A stretch of DNA of 64,000 nt, from contig JAMYHL010000005.1 of assembly GCA_025531455.1 (NCBI GenBank), forward strand, positions 1,178,001 through 1,242,000. The letters are read 5' to 3'. How positions within the stretch are numbered: position 1 is the first letter of the stretch; each line of letters starts with the position of its first letter. This document shows positions 1 to 12,896 of this stretch, in pieces. The notes beneath the pieces were generated by a model, which did not search any database, was not told the origin of the DNA, and saw only the letters and a list, made by a program, of their open reading frames with translations. The DNA comes from Apiotrichum sp. Y4204 (Eukaryota > Basidiomycota > Tremellomycetes > Trichosporonales > Trichosporonaceae). The translations under genes and the position numbers were made by a program.

Positions 1-1220
1 GGACGCGCACGGCGGCGACGCCGCCGTCGTCTCCGTCTATCCTAACGTGAGTGTACCCTATTTCTCATCCCTATCTTCGGACGGGTCTGACGCTCCAGAC
101 AATCAACTGGCGGCAGGGTGACCGCCGCTCGTCCTCTGTCGAGGCATACTTTACGCCGGTCGAGTGGCAGCGCGACAATCTGCAGGTGATGCTGTGGAGC
201 CGCGCAACCAAGATTCTCACCGCGGGGAAGAACGACGCTGTATGGGCGTACGGCGTCGAGTTTGCCGGGGACGACTCGGCCCGGTTCACGGCTTATGCGC
301 GACGCGAGGTGATTGTCGCCGCCGGCGCGGTCATGACCCCGACACTCCTCCAGCTCTCGGGTATTGGTCCCCGCAGCGTGCTCGAGGGCGCGGGCGTCGA
401 TGTCGTCGTCGACCTTCCCGGCGTCGGCAAGAACCTCCAGGAACAGACAATGAGCACCATTGGATGGGACAAGAACGCCGACGAGAACATCAGCTCGCTC
501 TCGGGGTCCATCGCGTATCCTGATGCCAGGGCGCTGTTTGCCGACAAGGCCGGCGAGCTCGGCTCCCGCATCATGGACAGCATTAGTCGGTATGCGGCCG
601 AAGCCGCCGCCGCCGGCGCGCTGGTCAGCGCTGCCGCTGGCGAAGCACTGTTCGGCGCACAGGCAGACCACATGGTAAACAAGGGCGTGGGGCTGCTCGA
701 GCTCTTCTTCGACAATGGCTGGCCGAACGGCGGATACGGCATCAACGCGTGGAACCTCCTCCCGTTCTCGCGGGGGAGCGTCAACATTGCGAGCAGCGAC
801 CCGTTCGCTCTCCCGCGCCTCGAGCCGAGGTATTTCGCCGCGGATGTCGATACCACTATCCAGGTGCAGGGCGCGCGCATGGCGCGGCAGATCTTCAAGA
901 GCGCGCCCCTCCGCGGCATGGTCAGCGACGAGAACCAGCCTGCTGGCGAGGTGCCCGATTCGGAGATCGGCGGATCGGACAGCGACTGGGAGAACTGGAT
1001 CAAGGGCAAGTTCGACTCGGTCAACCACCCCGTCGGCACGTGTTCCATGATGCTAGAGGAGTATGGCGGTGTCGTGGACGGCAACCTCCGCGTCTACCAC
1101 ACCCAGAACGTCCGCGTCGTGGACGCGTCCGTCCTCCCCATGCAGATGAGCGCCCACCTCGCCGCCACTCTCTACGGCGTCGCTGAGAACGCTGCAGACA
1201 TTATCAAGGCTCGCCAGTGA
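1..1220 (+). CDS. GMC family FAD oxidoreductase, 3' part
   Basis: C-terminal part of a glucose-methanol-choline oxidoreductase that oxidises an alcohol group with bound FAD. Two exons are visible, <2..46 and 99..1220, joined across a 52-nt GTGAGT...CAG intron that restores the family reading. The PROSITE GMC signature 2 is present as GAVMTPTLLQLSGIG (codons at about 324-368). Near the end NHPVGTCSM and SAHLAATLYGVAE carry the two catalytic His positions expected of the GMC C-terminal domain. The FAD-binding N-terminus and the start lie left of the window, so substrate class and secretion cannot be judged. The stop is TGA at 1218-1220. The gene converges on RPN10 with 151 bp between stops. The family call is firm; the substrate is unknown. 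Confidence 0.93.
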
Positions 1221-1371
1221 AATCCGGACAGTTGACGAGTGATTCAGGACATTAAGAGTTAGTAGTTTTAGTATCAGTTGGCGGACAATCCACACCTCCA
1301 TGTATCAATAGCCAGACAAATAATGATGAATATCACGTCGCCCAGCATCTAATGCAGTATCCATACACACA

Positions 1372-2752
1372 TCACTTCTTCTCGTCCTTCTCGTCCTTGC
1401 TGTTGTCCTCGAGGCTCATCGCAATGGCGCGGGCAATGGCCGCCTCCTCGTCCTCCTCGTCCTCCTCCTCGCCCATGTGCACGTCTTCGTCGGGGTTCTC
1501 CCCCCGCGAGAGCGCCATGGCACGCGCAAGCATCGCCTCCTCGTCATCGTCCATAAAGTCGTCGTCGTCGCCTGGCGCCTCAAATGTCGGGTTGTTGGCG
1601 TTGCTCAGCGGTGCGGTGATGGCCTCTGGCAGACCAGACTGTTTTCCTGCCTCGGGGTTGGCTGGCGCGGGAACGTCCTTGGCGACATCGCCAACCTCCA
1701 CTGCCGTACCAGTTGAGCTTTCGCCTGCAGGGGCGGAAGTAGACGCAGCAGCAGGGGTGGCCTCGGTGGCGGTTGTGCCACGCTCCCGTGCCTCGCGCTC
1801 CTGCGCCTCCTGAAGCGACATGCGCAACGCCATAGCCAGCTCCGGGTCCGAGGTCTCAAAATCGTCCATGCCACCCATCTCACCACCGCCACTCGCGCCG
1901 GGCTGCTCGGGGTCGAATAGAATCGGCGACTGCTGAATAATGTCCGAAAGCAGGTGCGGCCCTGGTGCGACGGACACGAGGTGGCTGCGAGTGAGCTATA
2001 GGTCGGGTACTTCGCTTTATCACCTGACTCACCTTTCTCCGGATCCGGCCGCCTCAACAAGAGCATTCAGCTTGTCATCGTTCGCCATGCCCTCGTCCCC
2101 AAAGGTGACAACATCAATATAGACGTTGTTCTTGCGCAGACGCTTGCCAAGCTTGACAAGCTCCTCCTTTGAATCGTCGAGCGGCGATCCCACAAACACA
2201 ACCACGCGCTGGCGCTGGTTCTTGTTCTCGCGGTGCTTGAGCGCCAGCTGCGCAACCTGGATCGAGGTGATGAGGTCAGAGACGCCGCCAATCGACGCCT
2301 GGCCCAGGGCGCTGAGCAGCTTGCCAATGTCGCCTGTGGGCGTGACGAGGAGAGAGGGTCTGAAAGTCAGTACAATGCAAGTCGTCACAAGACAGTTCGC
2401 CGCCCTGTCCCTCGGGGACAGGCATGGTACGCACGACTTGCCCGCCATGGTCATCAGACCGACGGCCGACTCGGGGTTGGCGTCCGTCTTGGCGGTGAAG
2501 ATGGTGGACACGGCCTGCGCCTGCGCCTGGAAGCGTGTGGGCGTGTAGTCTCCATTCCTGGGTGTCAGTGAGGCCCTTCTCGAGGTCATTGTCTGCGGTG
2601 CATGTCCCAAAGGTCCATGATCCGCAGATGTTAATCAGATGCATACCGCATGTACTCGGAGTTGTCGAGCCTGCTGTGTGAGCACAAAATAAAGGCGTTT
2701 GCGCACGGCACAATGGCCAGACTTACACGAGCATGCACGACTCGAGCGGCAT
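1372..2752 (-). CDS. RPN10: 26S proteasome regulatory subunit Rpn10 (ubiquitin receptor)
   Basis: Five exons, complement(1372..1984, 2033..2359, 2435..2557, 2647..2670, 2727..2752), give 370 residues. The protein starts MPLESCMLVLDNSEYMRNGD, the conserved Rpn10/S5a start. An N-terminal VWA domain follows (about 1-190; LALKHRENKNQRQRVVVFVG and KKNNV-like segments) that docks on the 19S lid and base. The acidic C-terminal half has three ubiquitin-interacting motifs: ELAMALRMSLQE, MLARAMALSRGE and AIARAIAMSLED. Exons 1 and 2 are only 26 and 24 nt. The donor of intron 3 is ambiguous: GTGCGT was chosen, giving KSPSLLV, and a donor 3 nt upstream would give KPSLLV. The role is to capture polyubiquitinated substrates at the proteasome. 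It is transcribed divergently from actin. Confidence 0.95.
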
Positions 2753-4013
2753 GTTGGGCAAATGATGTGGGTGGTGTTGATGATGCTGTTTGTGCAAGGA
2801 AGAAGCTGTTGTGACTGATTGTTGATGGTGAGCAGCACTTGCAGATGTGCCAGCCCAGCGTTTGGACACTGACATGTCGAACAACGACGCGCAACCCAGC
2901 GTCCGTCGACCCTTCGCGTTCCGTCATTGACACGTGGGACAGATGCCACAGCGAGATAACGCCGCTACTTCCGCTGACCTCCACCCAGCACTGTGTGCCG
3001 TAGCTGCTGGCCGCCCTCTGGCCTCTGGCTCTCCTCCTGCCTCCCGTCGCGCCTCTCCGCCCGCCTGGCATGCATGCACGCACCCATTCCCAGCTGATCG
3101 GGGGTTGATCGTGTGCTGATCGTGGAGAGATCGTGGCAGCGATCGCTGTTTAGCGCATACTTTTCTGGAGTGTACCACACCAATTGATGACTGTGTGTGG
3201 AGCACAGTGCACGGAGCTCATCACCGTAATCATGATGCACCGAAGGATGCGTTAGCCAGCTGTATATGCATGCAAAGGACGGGATATACAGGTCTCGTAC
3301 GCTCCGCAATGCGATTGCATCGGGGATCCAGCTGGGCGGGGAGGAATGGCATAGTGTGATAGCAACACGGGTTGGTACGATTGGAGCTTTGGAGTGGATC
3401 TGGGAGTTGCACATGGAGTGCACCGAGTGACGACGACTATCTCCTACCTGTGCGCGGCGCGGCGTTGGCCTATTGCTCGGTACTACTAGCTGCTAAGCTG
3501 CTATTGCTCGCTGCTGCTGCGCCTAACGAAATTACCCTGAAAACTAAAGCAGCATTGCACCAAGGAACGCGGTGTATTTCGACTTGGTAATGATACCGAC
3601 AGGTAGGGACTGTAATTGACTTGTAGTTATAATAATGATAATGGTAGTGAATGGTAATGGCTGCGCACAGCTCTCTCTGTCTGTCAGAGGAGAGGGGGGG
3701 CCCGGGCGCCTAGGCCCCATCGGTCTCTCCCCTTGTGCGCCCTTTGTAGTGGTGGTGGATTTCCCTGGCTGTGTGCTCTGTACTCCTGGGCTGTGCCCCA
3801 CCCAGCCGCCAGCGCATCGTCGTGTCCCCCCGTTCTCCCCCCCTTTCACCGAGGGCCACGCAGCACCGCTGTCCACCCTCTTCCCACCCAAACTCAACTC
3901 CAACTCTCATTCTCTCTCTCTCTCTCTCCACTTGTCTTCATCATCCATCCATAAATCCAGGCAGGCTAGACGCCCAGCTTATTCCCCTATCAACACTTAA
4001 ATCTCTTGCATAG
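2753..4013. other. Shared upstream region between RPN10 and actin
   Basis: About 1.26 kb between the RPN10 start and the proposed donor of the actin leader intron. No convincing open reading frame on either strand. The right end (about 3810-3965) is strongly pyrimidine-rich, as expected around transcription starts of highly expressed fungal genes, and is probably the actin core promoter and first leader exon. No clear TATA box was found. Confidence 0.6.
3910..3929. repeat. CT dinucleotide tract upstream of actin
   Basis: A run of about ten TC/CT units inside a longer pyrimidine-rich stretch, roughly 90 nt before the proposed leader-intron donor at 4014. CT blocks are common just before transcription starts of strongly expressed fungal genes; a promoter role here is inferred. 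Confidence 0.6.
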
Positions 4014-4502
4014 GTAAGTTCAACACTGGCAAAACACGACAGCTCCAGCGGCTGCCCCGGGGCTTTGGCAACCGAAACCGCACCCAAAGGTCAATCCGAG
4101 GCGGAAACGCGCTACGTGGACCTCTACCCTTCATCCACCGTCATGGGACCATGAAGCAGAGGGCCATCCGTCCGCAGCGGTCACGGATGTACCATCCTGC
4201 AACGCATCTTGTGTCTTGGACGAGGGCGCGGGGGCTGTTGGCTGCGCTGCGCAAACGGAAAGCGGTGTCCGGGTCCGAGATGCCAAGATGGTGAAGGATG
4301 GGTGATTGGGACTGCAGCGTTCAAGGTTGGCCCGCCCCGCAGCACCCTTGCTCTTCACCAGGTTGCGTGATTCACTCCGCGCCTTGGTGAAACAGCTGCG
4401 CTGCTAATGGATGGCACGATGAGACGCGCGTCGTGTTTGACCATTTCTACATGTTAAATATGTGCTGACCGCGTCCTTTCTGCCCGCCATCTCACACAAC
4501 AG
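4014..4502 (+). other. Probable 5'UTR intron of the actin gene
   Basis: A perfect donor GTAAGT at 4014-4019 follows the pyrimidine-rich leader. A CTGAC branch-like site and the acceptor CACAACAG end at 4502, sixteen bases before the first coding bases of actin. That would make a 489-nt leader intron, long for this window. No coding frame was found in it. It is supported only by splice consensus and by the common occurrence of leader introns in actin genes; cDNA would decide. Confidence 0.5.
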
Positions 4503-4517
4503 TTAGACTCTTTCATC

Positions 4518-5933
<1,416 letters not shown>

Positions 5934-7612
5934 GCGACTTGTGGGAGAGTCACGATCTCGGCCCAAAAAGTCGAGATTGTGGCAGGGGTGTAGAGGCGTT
6001 CCTTAAATATGATGCGTTCATGCGATGGATGAATGAAATGACGTGGTGCGGAACGCCAGCAGCGAGAGTGGTGGAGAGAAGGAGGAAACGAAGACCGAAG
6101 AGGTGTCTAATCTACTGACCTGACGGCAGTCAATTGCTCCGGCTCGTCCGTCAGACCATCAACCAGACCGCAATCTCGAACTCGCTTGCGAGACATGCGA
6201 GGAGATCGTACATGACCTTACATGACCATACATGAGAGCAGCACATGCATCTGAGCTTCTGTTCCCCGGGGCACCTCGTCGGATCGTCAGGGGAAGCCGA
6301 TCTTGCGATCCGAGTTCCGAAACCCCTCCGCAATCCGCAAACCTGCACGGGCCTCGGGGGTATGAGCGGCCCAAGCGGTCCTGCTTCCATGATCGTTGGT
6401 CGTTGGTCGTTGGGCATCATCTACATTCTAGCATGATCAGTATCGGCGCACAACTCAGTTCTTGTCACTATCGCCAGCAGCAACACCATTCTCGCAAGTC
6501 CACCACGGACGCGAAACGCCAACACCGCGCTGTGCGTCCCCGACTGCGAGCAGGCTACAAATAGTTTTGTGACGTCGCGCTTGAGCCGTCTCGTGCTCCT
6601 GCTCCGTCAGGTCTCGAAGTTCACGCTCGGCGGTCCAGAGGGCGAAGATGCCAGTCCTGGGGTCAATCTGCACCTAGTCATACCTCAAACTATACGCCCG
6701 TCGAGCTCAGCAGCTCAGCTGGGCCACTTCTCCGCTCACGAGATCCGAGATACGGTCAACTGGACATGTCGCTGGTCGCTTGTCGATTACAAGCTGCAAG
6801 ATTACACCGCCTAACCACATACCACACCCCATCATCTACATGTTAAGACTGCTACTCTGTCGCTTGGGAACGGGCACGATATACGATGTACGATCCACGG
6901 TGCATCGCGACGACGGTGGAGCTCCGAGCTCTGAGCGCCGATTGGCGTCCGATCGCTACCGTACAGTACATCAGCTACGGATTTCACTACAATCTGCGGG
7001 GATTGCGGCGCAGCGCCGCCGCAACGCATGTCGGATGGCGGTGACGACTTGGGGGATTTGGGGAGCGAACCGTCTCCGCAGCGCCCAGTACCGTGGGGTA
7101 CACTCGCGTATATCGCGTACTGTACACGCCGATGCTCGCGGCGCAGTTGCAGTGCAGCGTTTATATCCACAGGCATGCAGACAACCAACGACTAGCTGCA
7201 GCTAGACAGCTAGCCGACGAGAGCGTCTCACGAGCTCGGTCCGTGGCCGGAGGAGCTAAAATTGGAACGACGTCACCGCGGGAAGGGGGGCTCAATGGGG
7301 AGTGTGCGCTGTGAATAGCCATAAAAGCCACTCTCCTACACGTCGAATGCTCTTCTCCCATGACGTCAGATCTTTTGTTGTAAGGGGGATTGTGGTCCAG
7401 AACGAGAACAACTGTAGAGCATGGAGCAGGGAACAGGGAGCGTCGTGTTGGCAGTGTATTCCCGTGCAACCCCGTGTCTTGCTGCGTCTGCTGCGTCTGC
7501 TGCGTGCGCGGCGTGCGTACGTGGTTGTCTAGACTGGTCTGGAGAGGTCTGATACAGTAGCAAGGCCGGGTGTACAGTATGCAGAGTGTGTCCACCTGTG
7601 AGACTGCAACTC
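5934..7612. other. Intergenic region between actin and glutamate decarboxylase
   Basis: About 1.7 kb: actin 3'UTR on the left, decarboxylase promoter on the right. Frames here lack conserved features, splice-compatible extensions or plausible starts. Small direct repeats are visible: three ACATGA units near 6210-6236 and CTGCGT repeats near 7480-7510. Nothing else was recognised. Confidence 0.55.
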
Positions 7613-7623
7613 TTAATATAAAC
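7613..7623 (+). promoter_or_regulatory. TATA-like element of the glutamate decarboxylase gene
   Basis: The sequence TTAATATAAAC lies 43-53 nt before the ATG at 7666 and is followed by a short C/A-rich leader. The position is compatible with a TATA box with a short leader. A second TATA-like CATAAAAG lies near 7319-7327. Confidence 0.5.
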
Positions 7624-7665
7624 CCCCAACTCGCATCGAGTCCACGTCTCCATCCCCTATCCACA

Positions 7666-9892
7666 ATGGCACTCGGACACCGCGTCGACACAAGCAAGAT
7701 CATACGCTCCGCCTCGGAAAAGAGCGTGGCGCAGGTCCGCCAGCGGTAAGCTTTTACTACTCGTATCTGCGCTCACTCCAGCTACGAGCCGGGCGCGGGC
7801 AACGAGGCTCTGAGCGACATTCCCTATGCGTCGCGGTACGATATTGATGTCGAGATCCCGCGCTTCAACCTCCCCGAGGACGGCGTCGACGGCCGCGTCG
7901 CGTACCAGCTCCTCCATGATGAGCTCGGGCTCGACGGAAACCCCAACATGAACCTCGCGTCGTGAGTGTACATACAGTAAGAGACGGCGAGGGAGAGGTG
8001 GGGTGTAGCTACCAAAGCCCAAAGACAAGCCCATATGGCTGGGAACCATATCGGACGTGTGGGATCCCGTTCGCTGCAAAGTCTCCCAACGGCCCCCACA
8101 GAACAGGGCGCCCGTTGTGCCCGGGGAGACAATCTCCATGCCTCTCACCAACGCCCCTTCCCACCCCGCTTACACCAGATTCGTGCACACCTGGATTCCC
8201 GACGAGTGCCGCACCCTGATGCTTGAGAACCTCAACAAGAACCTCGTCGACCAGGACGAGTACCCCGCCGCGCAGTCGATCCACGAGCGGTGCATTGTGA
8301 GTGCTGAGAATGGTGTGAGGAGGCCCGGAAGAGAGGAATCCCTGTTTTTTTGCGACTTTTGAAGCTCATACCCAGTCGATGCTCTCGGGGCTGTGGCACG
8401 CGGAGCAGTCGGACAAGCCGCTCGGAACCGCGACGACGGGCTCGTCCGAGGCTATCATGCTCGGCGGCCTCTCGCTCAAGCGCCGCTGGCAGGAGCGCAT
8501 GAAGGCTGCCGGCAAGGACATTTACCGCCCGGGACCCAACATTGTCATGGGCGCCGAGGTTCAGGTGCGTAACAGTCGTAATATAGCAGGCGGGAGACTG
8601 ACGGTTTCCGCAGGTCGCAAACGAAAAGTTTGCGCGCTACTTTGAGGTCGAGGCGCGTCTTGTGCCGGTCACTACGGAGAGCAACTACCTGATGGACCCC
8701 AAGGAGATGATCAAGCACGTCGACGAGAACACTATCGGTGTGATCATGTGGGTATCGAGAACCTGGCTTTACTGCGCTTCATACTCACCCCCAGCGTCCT
8801 CGGCTCTACCTACACTGGCGGCTTTGAGAACGTCAAGGAAATGTCCGACCTGCTAGACAAGTACGAGAAGGAGACGGGCATCAGCATCCCGATCCACGTC
8901 GACGCCGCGAGTGGCGGCTTTGTCGCGCCGTTCGTGTATCCCGACCTCGAGTGGGACTTCCGCCTCCCGCGCGTGCACAGGTGAGTGTTTGGATTTTGAA
9001 TCACATTTTCTGATGGCAGCATCAACGCCTCGGGACACAAGTACGGCATGACGACCGTCGGCGTCGGATGGGTCCTGTGGCGCAGCCACGAGTGCCTCCC
9101 CAAGGACCTCGTCTTTGAGCTGCACTACCTCGGCGAAGTGGACTACAGCTTCAACCTCAACTTTAGCCGCCCGGCGCACCCGATCCTGGGCCAGATGTTC
9201 AACTGTAAGCTCAGCGTTTCTGTTCCTCACTTATGCCAGTCCTCAACCTCGGCTTTGCCGGATACCGGCGCATCATGACGGCCAACCTGACCAAGGCGCG
9301 CATTCTCTCAAACGCGCTCGAGGAGAGTGGCTACTTTACGGTCATTTCTGACATTCACCGGCCGCGCAAGGAAGGCGAGCCGGCGCCGACCGACACCGAG
9401 CAGGCGGCGCTCCACTTCCGCGCGGGCCTGCCCGTCGTCGCGTTCCGCTTCACCGACAAGGTCCTCAAGGAGAACCCCGACGTCAAGCAGGCCTGGGTCC
9501 AGCAGCAGCTGCGTGCGATCGGCTGGATCGTGCCCAAGTGAGTGGAGATCAGATCTCAGAGATGGAGGGGAAGACAAAGCTGACGTCCTCTAGCTACGAG
9601 CTGCCGCCCTCGTGTGAGAAGACGCAGATTCTCCGCGTCGTCATCCGCGAGAGCATGGCCGGCGAGTTCCTCCGCCACCTCATCGAGGATATCATCCACG
9701 TGTGAGTACCATGGTATCCCCGCTGTCCTGGCAGAAACATAGAAACATCAGCTGACATGCAGTGCCGAGGTCCTTCTCAAGGAGGGCGGCCCGTCCGTGG
9801 AGATGACCCACGCACACAAGCACCGCCGCCGCGCCGCCTTGAAGGAGCGTGGATTCCACAAAAACCACCACTCGCACTCGCACGTCTGCTAG
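7666..9892 (+). CDS. GAD1: Glutamate decarboxylase (PLP-dependent)
   Basis: Ten exons: 7666..7745, 7782..7961, 8179..8296, 8376..8564, 8614..8747, 8795..8980, 9020..9204, 9240..9537, 9594..9701, 9763..9892; 535 residues. It decarboxylates L-glutamate to GABA in the cytosol, feeding the GABA shunt and consuming protons under acid or oxidative stress. Group II decarboxylase features are clear: [11 protein letters not shown] in the cofactor site, HVDAASGGF with the PLP-interacting Asp, and INASGHKYG with the Schiff-base Lys. The C-terminus is basic and His-rich ([21 protein letters not shown]), a region that in plant homologues binds calmodulin; no such role can be read here. Intron 2 is unusually long (217 nt). 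The gene converges on the rhodanese-like gene with 207 bp between stops. Confidence 0.96.
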
Positions 9893-10099
9893 GCGGGCGA
9901 AGCTAACCGGCTTTTGTCGTGAGAAAAGTGGAAATGAAGAGGTGTCAGTAGTGTACGCGCAGTACCAACGGATGCATATGCGGATGCAGTATCAGTATAT
10001 TCCATGTGCCCATCAATGCCCTTGCCTATGCCCCTGGCCCCGTGGCCCCTTGGCCTCTTGGCTGCTCGCACATGCATATTATCGTCGTACATGTCGCAC

Positions 10100-10683
10100 T
10101 CAGAACTTGACCACCTTGTCGGGATACTCTGCCATCCACGCCTTCCACCCGCCGCGGAGGACGTAAGCGCGCGAGCCCGTCTCGCCATTCTCGTCCAGCC
10201 AGTCCTGGTACCAGCCCGCAGTACGCGGCCCGCGCCCACCAGGCTTGCAGCTGTTGCAGTGGAAGATGACCTTGGGGATGCTGGTGTCAGCGATTACCCC
10301 CTCCAAAGTCGTCCCAATCGGGTCCCCAGGTCGCCACTCTCGGCACTCACCTCTTGAGGAGCTTACCAGCCACGGGCACGGTGGGGAAGAACGACTGCGC
10401 AGGGAGATTGATCGCCGCGGCATGCATCGTCCGCGGCGCGCCCTCCTCCTAAACCATCAGCAACCCCTCTTACTCTCAAGCGCACATCAATATCCGTCCG
10501 GCGCGCATCGACGACAATATAGTCCACGCCCGGGACGCCCGGCATGGCCGCGAGCTCGGCGGGCGTGATTTCCGCAGGCGTCGCGCGCGGGGTGGGGAAC
10601 GCAGCTTGCCAGGACATGGTGCGTAGCTGAGCGGCGGTCGTGCGGAGGCGAGTAGAGGATCGAGAGGCGGAAGTGAGAAGCAT
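10100..10683 (-). CDS. Rhodanese/Cdc25-fold protein, probably mitochondrial
   Basis: Three exons, complement(10100..10280, 10351..10448, 10486..10683), encode 158 residues. The first 22 or so residues are rich in Ser/Arg/Thr without acids (MLLTSASRSSTRLRTTAAQL), resembling a mitochondrial presequence. A second Met (MSWQAAF) could start a cytosolic form. A single rhodanese-like domain follows: ITPAEL, DYIVVDARRTD, INLPAQSF and the active loop FHCNSCKPGGRGPR. The RGPR end resembles the Cdc25/Acr2 phosphatase and arsenate reductase type rather than sulfur transferases. The loop has seven residues between the first Cys and Arg, against five in Cdc25. The donor of the 37-nt intron was chosen as GTGCGC; GTAAGA 12 nt later would also keep the frame. 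The substrate is unknown. Confidence 0.85.
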
Positions 10684-10975
10684 GGTTGGGGCGTTTCGTG
10701 TGCGGCATGGGGGTTCTTGTACAGCTTTCGAGGGGTTGAATTCCATGTTTACCTCCACCTCTAAGTGCCCAATTCGCAATTCCCGGAACAGTATGGAGGG
10801 CGTTGGCACGTTCTTATTCCTTTCAATGGATCAATGTGAGGTATACATATCCACGGGCGAGGGCATTGGGTCTGGTGCGCATGGTGCGCTGTGCTACGCA
10901 TAACTGTCACAGAAATGGCACCCGCCACAGACCAGGAAGGGCTCTTGCAAGAGAAATCTAGTCCATACATTCTAT

Positions 10976-12896
10976 CTACACCTCCTTGTCCTCGCCGAGG
11001 CGCTCGCGGATCTCCTTATCCGCGACCTGCTTGAGCAGCTGGATCTGGTTGGCGACGTCGCGCAGCGTGCCCAGCACGCGCGCGTTGCCCTCGAGCCAGC
11101 CATACTCGATGTACTTTGCGTCGTGCTCGGCGCAAAACTCCTTGATAATGAGGCTCGCCTTGCGGAGGTTGTGGCGCGGGATGCGGGGAAAAAAGTGGTG
11201 CGCGACCTGCATGTGCAGGCCGCCGTGCACCCACTCGACCTGCTCCGAGCACACTACGTCCATTGTCGTGCGCAGCTGGCGCGAGGGAAAGGACTCTGTG
11301 ATTCCCAGGTCCTCGGTGCTGCAGGCAAAGTGGGAGAGCACAATCTGCACATGTACGGGCGATGCCGCAATGTGCGAGACGAGCAGGTACGCGAGGCCCA
11401 TCTTGAAGCCGAGCGAGTAGACCATGCTGCCAAAGTACGCCCAGTAAAAGGCAAGGCCGGCAATCTCAAAGCGCCAGAAAAAGTCGTGCTTTGGCTTTGG
11501 GCCAAAGAGGTGCATGTAGCTCAGGGCGTAGAGGTTGAAGCGGGCGAGCGAGAGGACAATGTAGTAGAGGCGGTGCTGGATGGCAATCAGAGCCTTGGAC
11601 GGGGCGTCGAGCCAGAGCACGCGCTTGTAGTATGTCGACCACATGTTGTTGAAAAAGTCGGACGTGATGGCGAAGAACGGCATGTGCTGAATGTCCGGGT
11701 CGTGCTCTGGGTGGTTGGTCACCAGGTGGTGCACGTCGTGGTTGTCGCACCACCACATGGCCGACAGCCCGCCAATCCAGTTGGCGAGGCACATGGCAAT
11801 CATCCGGTCCTTGTACCAGTCACCCGTGACGCCCGAGTGGCAGAGGTCGTGAACAACAACTGTGCGTCAGTCGAGTTCAAGACACGGTGAAGGCATAGGA
11901 GATGGGGGGATTCAGAGAGGTGCCCGGGTGTATTGGGTTTCGGGCCTTTTCACCAGCAGGTGTAAGAAGACCGTCGTGTTGTGATCATCAGATGGGTGGG
12001 GAGATACCGCGCAGTAGCCGGCGCCGACGGCGCACGGCGCACGCTCGGACCCATGTGCGACACACGAACCTGCACTCACAAGTAATCTGCCACCAGCAGA
12101 GACCGAGCATGAGGGCGGACGCCATCTGGCCAACCCAGCCCGAGGTGAAGAAGAAGAGCGCGAGGGCAGTAGCGCCAAACGCGACGTATCGCGCGATATC
12201 CTGCCCGTAGCCCGCCAGCGGTCCCGGGGGGTTGAACAGTCCAGCACCGACGATGCGCTCCTTGAGCTCCACAAAGGCCTTCTGGCGCGCGCGCTCCTTG
12301 CGCGCATCGAGGCAGGAAACAACAGGCGGCTCGAGCATCTCGGGAGAGAGCATCACAACCTCCTCCTCTTCCTCGGAGAGCAACGCCTCGGCCGCGCGCA
12401 CCCTCCCCTCCCGCCGCCAGTGGCCCTTTACGCCGTCGGGGTGGCGCACGAGCCCGAGCTGAATCGGCGGGGTGAGGGGTGCCCATCCGAGCGCGTCGTC
12501 AAACTCGACGCGGCCAACCGCAAACTTTCCCATGCGCGCCAACGTCCCGTCCGAATGGTACGCCGACATTTCGTTGCTCGCGTCCCGCCCGACAAAGTGC
12601 AGGAGCGTGAGCGCGCCGCCGGGGTGCGCCTTGCCCCAGGACGAGACGTTGAGGACGAGGTTGTCGCGGAGCACGAGCGCCTGCCCTGCGCAGATCCGCA
12701 AGGCGATCTCTGCGCGCGAGAGGAGGGGAAGCTCGCGTTTCGTCCCGTTGGCGTTGGGCCGTTGTGGTCCCGAGGCCGGTGCGGATGTCGATGCGGAGAC
12801 CGGGGAGGCGGCCGCGCGCGCATCGCTGCCGTTACCCCCCACGAGCACGATCTTCGCGCTGCGCGGGGACGGCGGTGTCGTCACTGTCGAGATCAT
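10976..12896 (-). CDS. Cytochrome b5-fused fatty acid/sphingolipid desaturase (delta-8 type)
   Basis: Two exons, complement(10976..11859, 12080..12896), give 566 residues. After about 60 low-complexity residues comes a cytochrome b5 domain (LVLNVSSWGKAHPGG, haem-binding HPGG and a second His in SAYHSD). A membrane desaturase domain follows with three histidine boxes: HDLCHSG, HDVHH and, near the C-terminus, QVAHH. The third box beginning with Gln is typical of front-end desaturases and fungal sphingolipid delta-8 desaturases. Such enzymes desaturate the long-chain base of glucosylceramide in the endoplasmic reticulum, using electrons from b5. The 220-nt intron lies directly before the first His box. 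The start at 12896 was preferred to an in-frame ATG at 12962 because the upstream stretch looks non-coding. Regiospecificity is inferred. Confidence 0.92.
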
